The notes: generated by a model not told the origin, from the letters alone. DNA of 64,000 nucleotides from Nibrella saemangeumensis (GCF_039541915.1 NZ_BAABHD010000083.1:248001-312000), one strand, 5' to 3'; counted from the stretch's first letter, positions 8,565 to 18,587 are shown. Numbers and translations are program-made.

Positions 8565-10313
8565 ATGCTGGCTACTCAGAGATTGGTAAAAGAAGATAAA
8601 AGTACAGGTCTGCTAATCGGGTCATTGCTATTATATGTACTCGCTTTTTATGTTTATGTACTTGCTTCGGTCCAAAATCTGCCGACTTGGGATGATCTCC
8701 ATATGTTGGAATGGCTGGTCCGGTATAACGCTGAGCCATCGTTTGGCAAGAAGGTAGCTTTGCTATTTGAGCAGCATGCGGAACATGTACTGGTTACAGG
8801 CCGGATAATGACCTTGATGGTTGCCGCTTTTACGGAGCCGTTTAGTATTTCCCTGTTTACCGTTGCGCATACATTGACGTTGCTGGTAATTCCTGTTGTA
8901 TTCTGGCGGCTTTTTAAGAGAGAACAAATTGCGACTTATCATGTTGCAGTGCCGGTCGTGTTATTGTTCTCGTTGCATTACTACCAGGCAGTGTTTATGA
9001 TGGGGTGCTTCAATCACACATTTTTGTTTGGATTGAGCGTTGCTATCATCTACCTGCTGGCATACCATCAGGATAATAAATCGATTCTGTTGGCAATGGG
9101 ATTAAGCCTGATTTTGCTATTTGCCAATTCGGGAGCGGCTACTCTTTTGCTGGTTGGCATAGGAGCGCTACTACTAAAACGGGACTGGAAGAGCTTAGTG
9201 AAGTGGGGCTTCTTCACAATTTTAGCCTTAGGTATATTCTTTACAGTTTATCAGAAGCCTGCCTGGACGCCGGACTTTACGCTGGATAAATTGTTAGCCG
9301 ACAGATGGGTATATGTTAAAGGCTTTTTTGGATTGATTGGGGGTGTCTTTTCTTTTCTGGAAAATCCTAATGCTCGCTTCTATGTCGGCAGTGAGTCATT
9401 TGGTTTCCCCTTCTTCTATTCACCTTTAGCCTTTACTGCCGGTGTGGTGATATGCATAGTGACGGGGGCTTACCTGGGACATTCCGTTCTGACCTACTTT
9501 CGGAAGGGACGATTAGCCCAAAGTGACGTTTTTCTGACGGCTCTGATTGTGTTCCTGTTTGGTCTGACGCTTTCAGCAACTTTATTCCGCCTGAACGGTC
9601 CACCGTCGCTGCTTGGCTTATTTGTTAGCCGGTATAAGCTGCAGTCCATTCTGCTGCTTATCTGTTGTTACAGTATTTTGGTCAAATATGTGCGGAGTAC
9701 TCAGTTTGAACGGGTTGCCTGGATCGGAAGTCTATTAGGTGCTATAGTGCTAAGTGCCTTCTCATATTTTGAATACTTTGTACCAAGCCAGAATTATAAC
9801 AAAGCGCATTTTGCGGCTGTGTTAACCTGGCAGGCTGGATCTGATCAGTCGCAGTACTATCCAGCGGGTGTGGTTAGTGAAATAGCTTACCGCTACTGGC
9901 GGAAAATAACTGAGGCTGATGTTTATCAGGCTCCGGCGATAGCTGAGCAGATACAACAGCGGTTCCTGCAGGCTAAAGATGAGGCAACTGAAGGCATTGA
10001 TGGCTGGCAAATACAAAAGCAGGCGGACCAAAGCATTATTATCAGTAATCCGAATCTGGCTACTCCGGACTATTGGGGTGTCAATGGAAATTATATCGTA
10101 ACGTGGAACAACCGTACGTCCTCATGGGATTGGGTGGTCGCTTCTCCGGAACGGGCGTCTATTCCTCAGTTACTTTTGAGTGGACGCTGGCTTAAGCCTG
10201 GTGTAAAGTTGCTGCTTGCAAACTCCTGGCTGGAAAGTAAGAATTTACAAGAGTGTTTTTTAGTAACGGTTCAATACGATTCCGTGAATGTTAATCGCAT
10301 ACAAATTGTTTAA
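8565..10313 (+). CDS. Polytopic membrane protein of unknown function, GT-C-like, between rpoB and rpoC
   Basis: I do not recognise the family. The 582-residue product has about 9-11 hydrophobic helices covering residues 16 to about 400, then a soluble C-terminal domain of about 170 residues. Immediately after helix 1 comes PTWDDLHMLEWL with paired aspartates at 43-44. An acidic pair in the first external loop is the hallmark of GT-C glycosyltransferases that use lipid-linked sugars, so a glycosyltransferase-like role is inferred, not shown. The ATG at 8565 is preferred over a TTG one codon earlier. It is co-directional with rpoB (83 bases before) and rpoC (35 bases after), so rpoC transcription probably passes through it. 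Confidence 0.8.
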   Translation: MLATQRLVKEDKSTGLLIGSLLLYVLAFYVYVLASVQNLPTWDDLHMLEWLVRYNAEPSFGKKVALLFEQHAEHVLVTGRIMTLMVAAFTEPFSISLFTVAHTLTLLVIPVVFWRLFKREQIATYHVAVPVVLLFSLHYYQAVFMMGCFNHTFLFGLSVAIIYLLAYHQDNKSILLAMGLSLILLFANSGAATLLLVGIGALLLKRDWKSLVKWGFFTILALGIFFTVYQKPAWTPDFTLDKLLADRWVYVKGFFGLIGGVFSFLENPNARFYVGSESFGFPFFYSPLAFTAGVVICIVTGAYLGHSVLTYFRKGRLAQSDVFLTALIVFLFGLTLSATLFRLNGPPSLLGLFVSRYKLQSILLLICCYSILVKYVRSTQFERVAWIGSLLGAIVLSAFSYFEYFVPSQNYNKAHFAAVLTWQAGSDQSQYYPAGVVSEIAYRYWRKITEADVYQAPAIAEQIQQRFLQAKDEATEGIDGWQIQKQADQSIIISNPNLATPDYWGVNGNYIVTWNNRTSSWDWVVASPERASIPQLLLSGRWLKPGVKLLLANSWLESKNLQECFLVTVQYDSVNVNRIQIV

Positions 10314-10348
10314 TAGTTCGGTGGTTAGCCCCATAAATCCATATACGT

Positions 10349-13300
10349 ATGTCTTTTAAAAAGAACAAGAAACTCAACAGCGACTTCTCCAGAGTGACGA
10401 TTAGTCTGGCGTCGCCCGAGTCGATTCTGGAGAGTTCCTATGGAGAAGTAACTCAGCCGGAAACGATCAACTATCGTACGTACAAACCTGAAATGGGTGG
10501 TTTGTTCTGCGAGCGTATCTTCGGGCCGGTAAAAGACTGGGAATGTCATTGCGGAAAGTACAAGCGGATTCGCTATAAAGGCATTATCTGTGACCGCTGT
10601 GGAGTTGAAGTGACTGAAAAGAAGGTACGCCGGGAGCGTATGGGCCACATTGAACTGGTGGTTCCCGTAGCACATATCTGGTACTTCCGGAGCCTTCCGA
10701 ATAAAATTGGTTATCTGCTGGGGCTTTCTACCAAGAAACTCGACCAGATCATCTATTATGAGCGGTACGTTGTTATCCAGTCGGGTATCAAGGCTGAGGA
10801 TGGTATTCAGGAATTGGATTTCTTAACGGAGGATGAGTACCTGGATATTATTGATAAACTGCCAAGTACTAACCAGCATCTGGACGATAAAGACCCCAAT
10901 AAATTTATCGCCAAAATGGGTGCCGATGCGCTGGAGATGCTGCTGTCGCGGCTGAACCTTGACGATCTGTCGTATCAGCTTCGTCACCTGGCGGCTACGG
11001 ATACCTCGCAGCAGCGGAAGGCAGAAGCCCTGAAGCGCTTGAAAGTTGTTGAGGCATTCCGGGAGGCCAATGGTCGCGTTGAGAACCGTCCGGAGTGGAT
11101 GGTTATTCGCATGGTTCCAGTAATTCCGCCCGAACTGCGTCCCCTGGTGCCTTTGGATGGTGGTCGTTTTGCAACGTCCGATTTGAATGACCTGTACCGT
11201 CGGGTTATTATCCGGAACAACCGTCTGAAGCGTCTGATTGAAATTAAAGCACCCGAAGTTATTCTGCGTAACGAAAAGCGGATGCTTCAGGAAGCCGTTG
11301 ACTCACTGTTCGACAACTCACGTAAGGTAAACGCCGTTCGTTCGGAAGGTAACCGGGCTCTGAAATCACTTTCGGATATGCTGAAAGGTAAGCAGGGCCG
11401 TTTCCGTCAGAACCTGTTGGGTAAGCGGGTCGACTACTCTGGTCGTTCCGTGATCGTGGTAGGTCCTGAGCTCAAACTCCACGAGTGTGGTCTGCCGAAG
11501 GATATGGCGGCTGAATTGTTCAAGCCGTTCATCATTCGTAAGCTGATTGAGCGGGGTATCGTGAAGACGGTGAAGTCGGCGAAAAAGATTGTTGACCGGA
11601 AAGACCCCGTTATCTGGGATATTCTGGAAAACGTATTAAAAGGTCACCCCGTCCTGCTAAACCGGGCACCGACCCTGCACCGTCTGGGTATTCAGGCGTT
11701 CCAGCCGAAGCTGATTGAAGGAAAAGCAATTCAGTTGCACCCGCTTGTTTGTACCGCTTTCAACGCTGACTTTGACGGTGACCAGATGGCTGTTCACGTG
11801 CCATTGGGCCAGGAAGCGGTACTGGAAGCCTCATTGCTGATGCTGGCCTCGCACAACATCCTGAACCCGGCAAACGGTGCTCCTATTACCGTACCGTCGC
11901 AGGACATGGTGTTGGGTTTGTACTATGTAACAAAAGGTCGCAAGAGTACACCAGAGTATCCAATCATCGGGGAAGGTATGACCTTCTACGGACCGGAAGA
12001 GGTAATTATTGCCATAAATGAAGGTAAGTTATCAAAGCACGCGCTAATTAAGTGCCGGGTGAGGGTTCGGAACGAGAAAGGTGATCTGGAGACGAAAGTT
12101 ATTGAGACTGTAGCTGGCCGGGTATTGTTCAACCAGAATGTACCGGAAGAGGTAGGATATATCAATGAATTGCTGACAAAGAAGAAGCTTCAGCAAATCA
12201 TTGCTTACATCTTTAAGATTGCCGGTGTATCTAAAACGGCTCACTTCCTTGATGACATTAAGGAGCTTGGCTTCCAGATGGCATTCAAAGGTGGACTGTC
12301 TATCGGTCTGAACGACGTTAAGGTACCCGACGCAAAGAACGGTCTGATTCAGGAAGCGAAGAATGAGGTAGAAGGCGTATGGCAGAACTACCTTATGGGT
12401 CTGATCACCGAAAACGAACGCTATAATCAGGTGATTGACATCTGGACGCGCGTTAACTCGCGGATTACCGAAACGCTGATGAAGCAGCTGGAGGCCGACC
12501 AGCAAGGGTTCAACTCCATCTACATGATGATGCACTCCGGAGCCCGTGGTTCCCGTGAGCAGATTCGTCAGTTGGGTGGTATGCGGGGTCTGATGGCCAA
12601 GCCTCAGAAGAACTTGCAGGGCTCAGTCGGTGAAATCATTGAAAACCCGATTCTGTCGAACTTCAAAGAAGGTCTCGACGTGTTGGAATACTTTATCTCT
12701 ACGCACGGTGCCCGGAAGGGTCTTGCCGATACGGCCCTGAAAACAGCCGATGCCGGTTACCTGACCCGCCGTCTGCACGACGTAGCGCAGGATGTAATTG
12801 TAACGGAAGAAGACTGTGGTACGCTGCGGGGCATCCAGAGCGCTGCTTTGAAGGACAACGAGGATATCGTTGAGCCGCTGTCGGAGCGTATCCTGGGCCG
12901 GGTAACGGTACACGACATCTACGATCCGCTGTCGAAAGAGCTGATTATCGCTTCTGGCGAAGAGATCACGGAAGAGATTGCTGCCCAAATCGACGAGACC
13001 AGCATTGAGATTGTTGAAATTCGCTCGGTGCTGACTTGTGAAGCTAAGAAGGGTATCTGTGCAAAGTGTTACGGTCGTAACTTGGCAACAGGCCGTATGG
13101 TTGATATGGGTGAGGCTGTAGGGGTAATCGCTTCGCAGTCCATCGGTGAACCGGGTACACAGCTGACGCTTCGTACGTTCCACGTGGGTGGTACGGCTTC
13201 AAACATTGCGGTAGATGCGTCTATCCGCGCTAAGTTTGAGGGTACTGTTCAGTTTGAGGAAATGCGTACGGTTGAGTCGGTGGACAACGAAGGTAATCCG

Positions 13301-14674
13301 CAAACGGTCGTGATGGGTCGTTCCGGTGAAATTCGTATTGTTAAGTCGGATGAGCCGAGTGTGGTGCTGATTAGCCACAACGTACCTTATGGGGCCTTCC
13401 TCCGGGTGAAAGAGGGACAGCACATCAGCAAAGGCGACGAGATTTGTGCCTGGGATCCATATAATGCCGTGATTCTTTCTGAGCTGACTGGTTCACTTGA
13501 GTTTGATGCGATTGAAGAAGGTATTACTTATCGCGAAGAGTTCGACGAACAGACGGGCTTCCAAGAGATGGTAATCATCGAAAGCCGCGACAAGACCAAA
13601 AATCCAGCCATTGTAGTGAAAGGTATCAGTACGTTGCTGGAAGATGTGGATGAGAAAGGGTACAACCTGCCGGTAGGTGCTCGTCTGGTTGTAAAAACAG
13701 GGCAGCAGATCAAAGCTGGTCAGCCGCTCGCCAAAATTCCGCGGAACGTTGGTAAGACCCGCGACATTACGGGTGGTCTGCCACGGGTAACGGAATTGTT
13801 TGAAGCTCGTAACCCATCGAACCCGGCGGTTGTGAGTGAAATCGACGGTGTAGTTACCTACGGAGCTATCAAGCGTGGTAACCGGGAAATTTACATCGAG
13901 TCGAAAGACGGTACGAAGAAGAAGTACCTGGTGCCGCTGTCGAAGCACATTCTGGTACAGGACAACGACTTCGTACGCGCTGGTGACCCATTGTCCGATG
14001 GGGCTATTACGCCATCCGATATTCTGGCCATCAAAGGTCCAACAGCCGTACAGGAATACCTGGTGAACGAAATTCAGGAAGTATACCGTCTGCAGGGTGT
14101 AAAGATCAACGATAAGCACATTGAAGCCATCGTGCGTCAAATGATGCAGAAAGTTGAAATCATTGACTCAGGAGACACTAACTTCCTGGAAGGACAGGTA
14201 GTGGACAAGTGGGCTTTCCGCGAGGAGAACGAGAAGGTGATGGATGCGAAAGTAGTGATCGAGGCCGGCGACTCTGAAACACTGAAGCCGGGTCAGATTA
14301 TCTCGTCGCGTCGTCTGCGGGATGAGAACTCCAGCCTGAAGCGTCGCGATATGGCGCTGGTACAGGTAAGGGATGCTATGACCGCTGTGTCGCAGCCAAC
14401 CCTACTGGGTATCACGCAGGCCTCTTTGGGAACCGAAAGCTTCCTGTCGGCCGCTTCATTCCAGGAGACGACTAAAGTACTGAGCGAAGCCTCCATCCGT
14501 GGTAAGACTGATAGTTTAGAGGGTCTGAAGGAGAATATCATTGTGGGCCACTTGGTTCCGGCTGGAACCGGTCTGCGCCGTTACAGTGATATTGTTGTCG
14601 GCTCAAAAGAAGAATATGAGAGTCTGGTTGAGTCAAGAGAGCAGTATAGCCGCAAACGCCGGGCTACTGTTTAA
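10349..14674 (+). CDS. rpoC: DNA-directed RNA polymerase subunit beta'
   Basis: Beta' subunit, carrying the catalytic centre. The 1441 residues include the N-terminal zinc site (Cys66, 68, 81, 84), the catalytic NADFDGD motif with Asp474, 476 and 478, and a second zinc cluster at CEAKKGICAKCYG. The gene is intact with an ATG start. No promoter is obvious in the 35 bases between it and the upstream membrane protein gene. A long terminator follows. Confidence 0.98.
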   Translation: MSFKKNKKLNSDFSRVTISLASPESILESSYGEVTQPETINYRTYKPEMGGLFCERIFGPVKDWECHCGKYKRIRYKGIICDRCGVEVTEKKVRRERMGHIELVVPVAHIWYFRSLPNKIGYLLGLSTKKLDQIIYYERYVVIQSGIKAEDGIQELDFLTEDEYLDIIDKLPSTNQHLDDKDPNKFIAKMGADALEMLLSRLNLDDLSYQLRHLAATDTSQQRKAEALKRLKVVEAFREANGRVENRPEWMVIRMVPVIPPELRPLVPLDGGRFATSDLNDLYRRVIIRNNRLKRLIEIKAPEVILRNEKRMLQEAVDSLFDNSRKVNAVRSEGNRALKSLSDMLKGKQGRFRQNLLGKRVDYSGRSVIVVGPELKLHECGLPKDMAAELFKPFIIRKLIERGIVKTVKSAKKIVDRKDPVIWDILENVLKGHPVLLNRAPTLHRLGIQAFQPKLIEGKAIQLHPLVCTAFNADFDGDQMAVHVPLGQEAVLEASLLMLASHNILNPANGAPITVPSQDMVLGLYYVTKGRKSTPEYPIIGEGMTFYGPEEVIIAINEGKLSKHALIKCRVRVRNEKGDLETKVIETVAGRVLFNQNVPEEVGYINELLTKKKLQQIIAYIFKIAGVSKTAHFLDDIKELGFQMAFKGGLSIGLNDVKVPDAKNGLIQEAKNEVEGVWQNYLMGLITENERYNQVIDIWTRVNSRITETLMKQLEADQQGFNSIYMMMHSGARGSREQIRQLGGMRGLMAKPQKNLQGSVGEIIENPILSNFKEGLDVLEYFISTHGARKGLADTALKTADAGYLTRRLHDVAQDVIVTEEDCGTLRGIQSAALKDNEDIVEPLSERILGRVTVHDIYDPLSKELIIASGEEITEEIAAQIDETSIEIVEIRSVLTCEAKKGICAKCYGRNLATGRMVDMGEAVGVIASQSIGEPGTQLTLRTFHVGGTASNIAVDASIRAKFEGTVQFEEMRTVESVDNEGNPQTVVMGRSGEIRIVKSDEPSVVLISHNVPYGAFLRVKEGQHISKGDEICAWDPYNAVILSELTGSLEFDAIEEGITYREEFDEQTGFQEMVIIESRDKTKNPAIVVKGISTLLEDVDEKGYNLPVGARLVVKTGQQIKAGQPLAKIPRNVGKTRDITGGLPRVTELFEARNPSNPAVVSEIDGVVTYGAIKRGNREIYIESKDGTKKKYLVPLSKHILVQDNDFVRAGDPLSDGAITPSDILAIKGPTAVQEYLVNEIQEVYRLQGVKINDKHIEAIVRQMMQKVEIIDSGDTNFLEGQVVDKWAFREENEKVMDAKVVIEAGDSETLKPGQIISSRRLRDENSSLKRRDMALVQVRDAMTAVSQPTLLGITQASLGTESFLSAASFQETTKVLSEASIRGKTDSLEGLKENIIVGHLVPAGTGLRRYSDIVVGSKEEYESLVESREQYSRKRRATV

Positions 14675-14726
14675 GCAAGATATAGTCACTAACGATATTG
14701 TCAGTTAGACATCAACCAAATATCAT

Positions 14727-14763
14727 ACAGCGGTCGGGTATTGCTATACCTGACCGCTGTTTT
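14727..14763 (+). terminator. Terminator after rpoC
   Basis: A 15-bp stem (14727-14741 with 14746-14760, one G-T pair) closes a TGCT loop and is followed by TTTT-ACT. It ends the rpoB-rpoC transcription unit. The DUF3467 gene lies about 30 bases downstream and needs read-through or its own promoter. Confidence 0.85.
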
Positions 14764-14793
14764 ACTAATCAGTCTTAAACAAAATAGTTGACT

Positions 14794-15114
14794 ATGGAAA
14801 TGGAGCAGCCAAACCCTGAAGGTTCTATTGATGTTGAACTATCAGAAGATATCGCTGAGGGGATTTATGCTAACCTGGCTATGATTGCTCACTCCAATAG
14901 TGAGTTTATTCTTGACTTTATCCGTTTGATGCCGGGTATTCCCAAAGCCAAAGTAAAGTCCCGTATTATTCTGACACCCGAACATGCTAAGCGGCTCCTG
15001 GCGGCTTTGAAGGAAAATATCCGGAAGTACGAAGATAGCTTTGGCACTATTCGCCAGGCCGATGATTCGTTCCGGTTTCCAACCGGATTTGGCGGGCCTG
15101 TGGGTGAGGCTTAA
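14794..15114 (+). CDS. DUF3467 domain protein
   Basis: Small protein of unknown biochemical role, widely kept between rpoC and rpsL in Bacteroidota. The 106 residues match the family from end to end: the acidic start, LSEDIAEGIYANLAMI, FILDFIRLMPGIPKAKV and ILTPEHAKRLL. The ATG at 14794 is preferred over a TTG two codons upstream. Its position just after the rpoC terminator suggests either low read-through expression or an unseen promoter. No signal peptide or membrane segment is visible. Confidence 0.9.
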   Translation: MEMEQPNPEGSIDVELSEDIAEGIYANLAMIAHSNSEFILDFIRLMPGIPKAKVKSRIILTPEHAKRLLAALKENIRKYEDSFGTIRQADDSFRFPTGFGGPVGEA

Positions 15115-15148
15115 TTGCCACACTAGTAAATTAATTCACTGATTTGCT

Positions 15149-15179
15149 TTTGGTTTTCAAGACATTTTATCTAATTTTG
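15149..15179 (+). promoter_or_regulatory. Promoter for rpsL-rpsG
   Basis: TTTG (15149-15152) and TAATTTTG (15172-15179) are 19 bases apart and match the Bacteroidota sigma consensus. The start codon of rpsL is 48 bases after the -7 element, leaving an untranslated leader of about 40 bases. Confidence 0.75.
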
Positions 15180-15227
15180 CAGTCCGAAATTCGAGAGGAC
15201 TATCTTTTTTGTAAACAATCAAGTTAA

Positions 15228-15659
15228 ATGCCTACCATACAACAATTAGTTAGAAAGGGCAGAGAGAAGCTGGAATTTAAGTCTAAATCACCGGCTTTGG
15301 ATGCGTGCCCGCAGCGCCGGGGCGTGTGTACGCGGGTGTATACGACAACCCCTAAGAAGCCAAACTCGGCTCTTCGTAAAGTAGCCCGTGTTCGTCTGAC
15401 GAACGGGAAAGAAGTGAATGCCTATATCCCGGGAGAAGGTCACAACCTGCAGGAGCACTCAATCGTGCTGATTCGTGGTGGCCGGGTAAAAGATTTGCCG
15501 GGTGTTCGTTATCACATCATCCGGGGTGCCCTGGATACTGCCGGTGTAAACGGCCGTCTGCAGGCTCGCTCTAAGTACGGAACCAAGCGTCCGAAGCCAG
15601 GACAAGCGCCGGCAGCAAAAGGCGGTAAAGGTGCACCGGCAAAAGGTAAAAAGAAGTAA
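15228..15659 (+). CDS. rpsL: 30S ribosomal protein S12
   Basis: Decoding-centre protein and the classical site of streptomycin resistance. The 143 residues carry TTPKKPNSALRKVARVRL and the second loop RGGRVKDLPGVRYH. Both look like the ordinary streptomycin-sensitive form by eye. The C-terminal tail is Lys/Ala/Gly-rich (KGGKGAPAKGKKK) and about 15-20 residues longer than in E. coli. It is transcribed from the promoter just upstream, with rpsG 72 bases downstream. Confidence 0.98.
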   Translation: MPTIQQLVRKGREKLEFKSKSPALDACPQRRGVCTRVYTTTPKKPNSALRKVARVRLTNGKEVNAYIPGEGHNLQEHSIVLIRGGRVKDLPGVRYHIIRGALDTAGVNGRLQARSKYGTKRPKPGQAPAAKGGKGAPAKGKKK

Positions 15660-15731
15660 TCAATAACAAGCAAGGTTTGAACTGAGCGTTGGAAGAGTAC
15701 GCCCAGAGTAAGATCAAAAATCTGAAGATCC

Positions 15732-16199
15732 ATGAGAAAGGCTAAACCGCCCAAAAGATATGTGTTGCCAGATCCTAAATACAAGGAAGTACTGGTGACT
15801 AAGTTTGTGAATAACCTCATGTATGAGGGTAAGAAAAGCATTGCCTATACCATTTTCTATGATGCATTGGCGGTCGTTGAGAAACGTACAAACGACAATG
15901 GTCTGGAGATCTGGAAAAAGGCTTTAAATAATGTAATGCCATCGGTAGAGGTAAAAAGCCGCCGGGTAGGTGGTGCTACCTTTCAGGTTCCGACGGAAGT
16001 ACGTCCAGATCGGAAAGTGTCAGTAGGCATGAAGTGGTTGATTAAGTATGCCCGGTCACGTGGTGAGAAAACCATGGTTGATCGTCTGGCTGCTGAAATA
16101 ATTGCTGCTTCAAAAGGCGAAGGCGCTGCCGTGAAGAAGAAGGATGATACCCACCGCATGGCAGAAGCTAATAAAGCGTTCTCTCATTTCCGCTTCTAA
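15732..16199 (+). CDS. rpsG: 30S ribosomal protein S7
   Basis: Nucleates assembly of the 30S head and contacts the mRNA exit channel. The 155 residues have the usual MRKAKPPKR start and end in the helix containing HRMAEANKAFSHFRF. It follows rpsL, and a strong terminator separates it from fusA, so the str operon is split here into rpsL-rpsG and fusA. Confidence 0.98.
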   Translation: MRKAKPPKRYVLPDPKYKEVLVTKFVNNLMYEGKKSIAYTIFYDALAVVEKRTNDNGLEIWKKALNNVMPSVEVKSRRVGGATFQVPTEVRPDRKVSVGMKWLIKYARSRGEKTMVDRLAAEIIAASKGEGAAVKKKDDTHRMAEANKAFSHFRF

Positions 16200-16220
16200 T
16201 TTGGTAGGCAGATATTACTA

Positions 16221-16254
16221 CAAAAGCCTCCCGCTGTAGGGAGGCTTTTGTTTT
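16221..16254 (+). terminator. Terminator after rpsG
   Basis: A perfect 12-bp stem, CAAAAGCCTCCC (16221-16232) with GGGAGGCTTTTG (16239-16250), has a 6-nt loop and is followed by TTTT. It is among the clearest intrinsic terminators of the window and divides rpsL-rpsG from fusA. Confidence 0.9.
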
Positions 16255-16329
16255 ATATAGTGACGTATAGAAATATAAATTTAGCTTGATTAAGTCTTCA
16301 TTAATCTTCGGTTAGTTTCTAAGCGGGAG

Positions 16330-16360
16330 TTGGTTTATTCATTGATTTTTAGTAATTTTG
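16330..16360 (+). promoter_or_regulatory. Promoter for fusA
   Basis: TTG (16330-16332) and TAATTTTG (16353-16360) are spaced by 20 bases. The leader before fusA is about 80 nt and contains a stem, AAAAGTG (16374-16380) with CACTTTT (16403-16409), which could be a translational control structure. Confidence 0.72.
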
Positions 16361-16445
16361 CGTCCTGATTTATAAAAGTGTTCACGCTGGTCGCCCGGCT
16401 ATCACTTTTTGTCTCAACAAGCAAATCTTAGTAACACGAAACAAT

Positions 16446-18548
16446 ATGGCAACTGATCTTCGATACCTACGAAACATCGGTATCGCTGCCCACATCGATG
16501 CTGGCAAAACGACCACGACGGAGCGGATTCTCTACTACGCTGGGGTAAGCCACAAAATCGGAGAAGTGCACGAAGGTGCCGCCACCATGGACTGGATGGA
16601 GCAGGAGCAAGAGCGTGGTATTACTATCACCTCCGCTGCTACTACGGTTAACTGGAAGTACCGGGATGAAAATTATCACGTAAACATCATTGACACGCCG
16701 GGCCACGTGGATTTCACGGTGGAGGTAAACCGTTCTTTACGGGTATTAGACGGCCTGGTGTTCCTGTTCAGTGCTGTTGATGGCGTTGAACCGCAGTCAG
16801 AAACCAACTGGCGTCTGGCTAACAACTATAACGTAGCCCGTCTTGGTTTCGTTAATAAAATGGACCGTGCCGGTGCTGACTTCCTGAACGTAGTTAAGCA
16901 GGTACGGGAAATGCTGGGTAGCCACGCCGTTCCTCTGCAGTTGCCGATTGGCGCTGAAGAGAACTTCAAAGGTGTAGTTGATCTGGTTAACTTTCGTGGT
17001 ATTGTCTGGAATGAGCACGATAAAGGAATGACCTTTACCGAGGTTCCTATTCCGGATGATATGATAGAGGAAGCAACCGAATGGCGCGAGAAGCTGCTTG
17101 AAGCTGTTGCTGAATTCGACGATACTCTGATGGAGAAGTATTTTGACGATCCCTCTTCGATTACAGAAGACGAAATTCTGAAGGCACTCCGCGAGGCAAC
17201 TATCGCCATGAAAGTGGTACCGATGTTGTGTGGTTCTTCTTTCAAAAATAAAGGTGTTCAGACTATGCTCGATTATGTGATGGCCCTGCTGCCGTCACCA
17301 CTCGATAAGCCTGAGATTAAAGGTACAAACCCGAATACTGATCAGGAGGTAGTTCGTCACCCGACAGAAACAGATCCGTTTGCTGCACTGGCGTTCAAGA
17401 TTGCTACGGATCCCTATGTTGGTCGTCTGTGCTTTGTTCGTGTATACTCAGGTGCGCTTGATTCAGGTTCTTATGTCTTGAACACACGTTCAGGTAACAA
17501 AGAGCGTATCTCCCGTATTTTCCAGATGCACGCCAATAAGCAGAATCAGATTGATAAGCTGCGGGCTGGTGATATCGGTGCGGTTGTTGGTTTCAAAGAC
17601 ATTAAAACGGGTGACACCCTCTGCGAAGAGAAGAACCCGATTGTTTTGGAATCAATGCTGTTCCCTGATCCGGTTATTGGTTATGCCATTGAGCCGAAGA
17701 AGTCAGCCGACCAGGACAACTTCTCAAAGGCAATTGGTAAGCTGATCGAAGAAGATCCGACCCTGAAGGTTGAGAGTAATGAAGAGACTGGGCAGACGAT
17801 CATCCGCGGTATGGGTGAATTACACCTCGAAATTATCATTGACCGGATGCGTCGTGAATTCAAGGTGGAAGTAAACCAGGGTGCTCCGCAGGTGGCGTAC
17901 AAAGAGACGTTGACCAAGAAGTTCGAACACCGTGAGGTATACAAAAAGCAAACAGGTGGTCGCGGTAAGTTCGCTGACATTGTGTTTGAAATTATGCCTG
18001 GCGAAGAGGGTAAACCGGGTCTGGAGTTCGAAAATGCTATTGTGGGTGGTGTGATTCCTCGCGAATTCATCCCAGCGGTACAGAAAGGATTCCAGGAAGC
18101 AATGGTGAACGGCCCGTTGGCCGGTTATCCGTTGGATTCTATGAAAGTCCGGCTGTTCCACGGCTCATACCACGACGTTGACTCTGACTCACTGTCGTTT
18201 GAACTAGCTGCGCGTATCGGTTTCCGGGAAGCTGCCCGTCATGCTGGTCCGAAACTGCTGGAGCCAATCATGGCTGTAGAAGTTCTGACTCCTGAAGAAT
18301 ACACGGGTCCGATCACGGGTGACCTGAATCGTCGCCGGGGTATCATGAAAGGTATGGATTCTCGTGCCGGTTCACAGGTTATCAAGGCTGACGTTCCGCT
18401 GTCGGAACTGTTTGGTTACGTAACTGACCTGCGCACGATGTCATCTGGCCGGGCAACGGCTAACCTGACATTCTCGCACTACGAGATCGTACCGCAGAAC
18501 ATTGCAGAAACGGTGGTAACCAAGTCAAAAGGCACGGTAACTGCTTAA
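16446..18548 (+). CDS. fusA: Elongation factor G
   Basis: Ribosomal translocase GTPase. The 700-residue protein has G1 AHIDAGKT at 15-22, the G2 RGIT region near 57-60, G3 DTPGH at 83-87 and G4 NKMD at 137-140. These are followed by domains II to V, including the domain IV segment with YKKQTGGRGKFADIV. Length and motifs are normal. It has its own promoter and leader and is followed by a terminator that also contains the next promoter. Confidence 0.98.
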   Translation: MATDLRYLRNIGIAAHIDAGKTTTTERILYYAGVSHKIGEVHEGAATMDWMEQEQERGITITSAATTVNWKYRDENYHVNIIDTPGHVDFTVEVNRSLRVLDGLVFLFSAVDGVEPQSETNWRLANNYNVARLGFVNKMDRAGADFLNVVKQVREMLGSHAVPLQLPIGAEENFKGVVDLVNFRGIVWNEHDKGMTFTEVPIPDDMIEEATEWREKLLEAVAEFDDTLMEKYFDDPSSITEDEILKALREATIAMKVVPMLCGSSFKNKGVQTMLDYVMALLPSPLDKPEIKGTNPNTDQEVVRHPTETDPFAALAFKIATDPYVGRLCFVRVYSGALDSGSYVLNTRSGNKERISRIFQMHANKQNQIDKLRAGDIGAVVGFKDIKTGDTLCEEKNPIVLESMLFPDPVIGYAIEPKKSADQDNFSKAIGKLIEEDPTLKVESNEETGQTIIRGMGELHLEIIIDRMRREFKVEVNQGAPQVAYKETLTKKFEHREVYKKQTGGRGKFADIVFEIMPGEEGKPGLEFENAIVGGVIPREFIPAVQKGFQEAMVNGPLAGYPLDSMKVRLFHGSYHDVDSDSLSFELAARIGFREAARHAGPKLLEPIMAVEVLTPEEYTGPITGDLNRRRGIMKGMDSRAGSQVIKADVPLSELFGYVTDLRTMSSGRATANLTFSHYEIVPQNIAETVVTKSKGTVTA

Positions 18549-18555
18549 AAATAAA

Positions 18556-18587
18556 TTTGACAATCGGGTGGTAAATAGCTAACTTTG
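18556..18587 (+). promoter_or_regulatory. Promoter for rpsJ nested in the fusA terminator
   Basis: TTTG (18556-18559) and TAACTTTG (18580-18587) are spaced by 20 bases. The predicted transcript begins near 18593, within the 3' arm. The leader to the rpsJ ATG is about 70 nt and includes a stem, TGTGTC (18600-18605) with GACACA (18630-18635). Confidence 0.72.
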
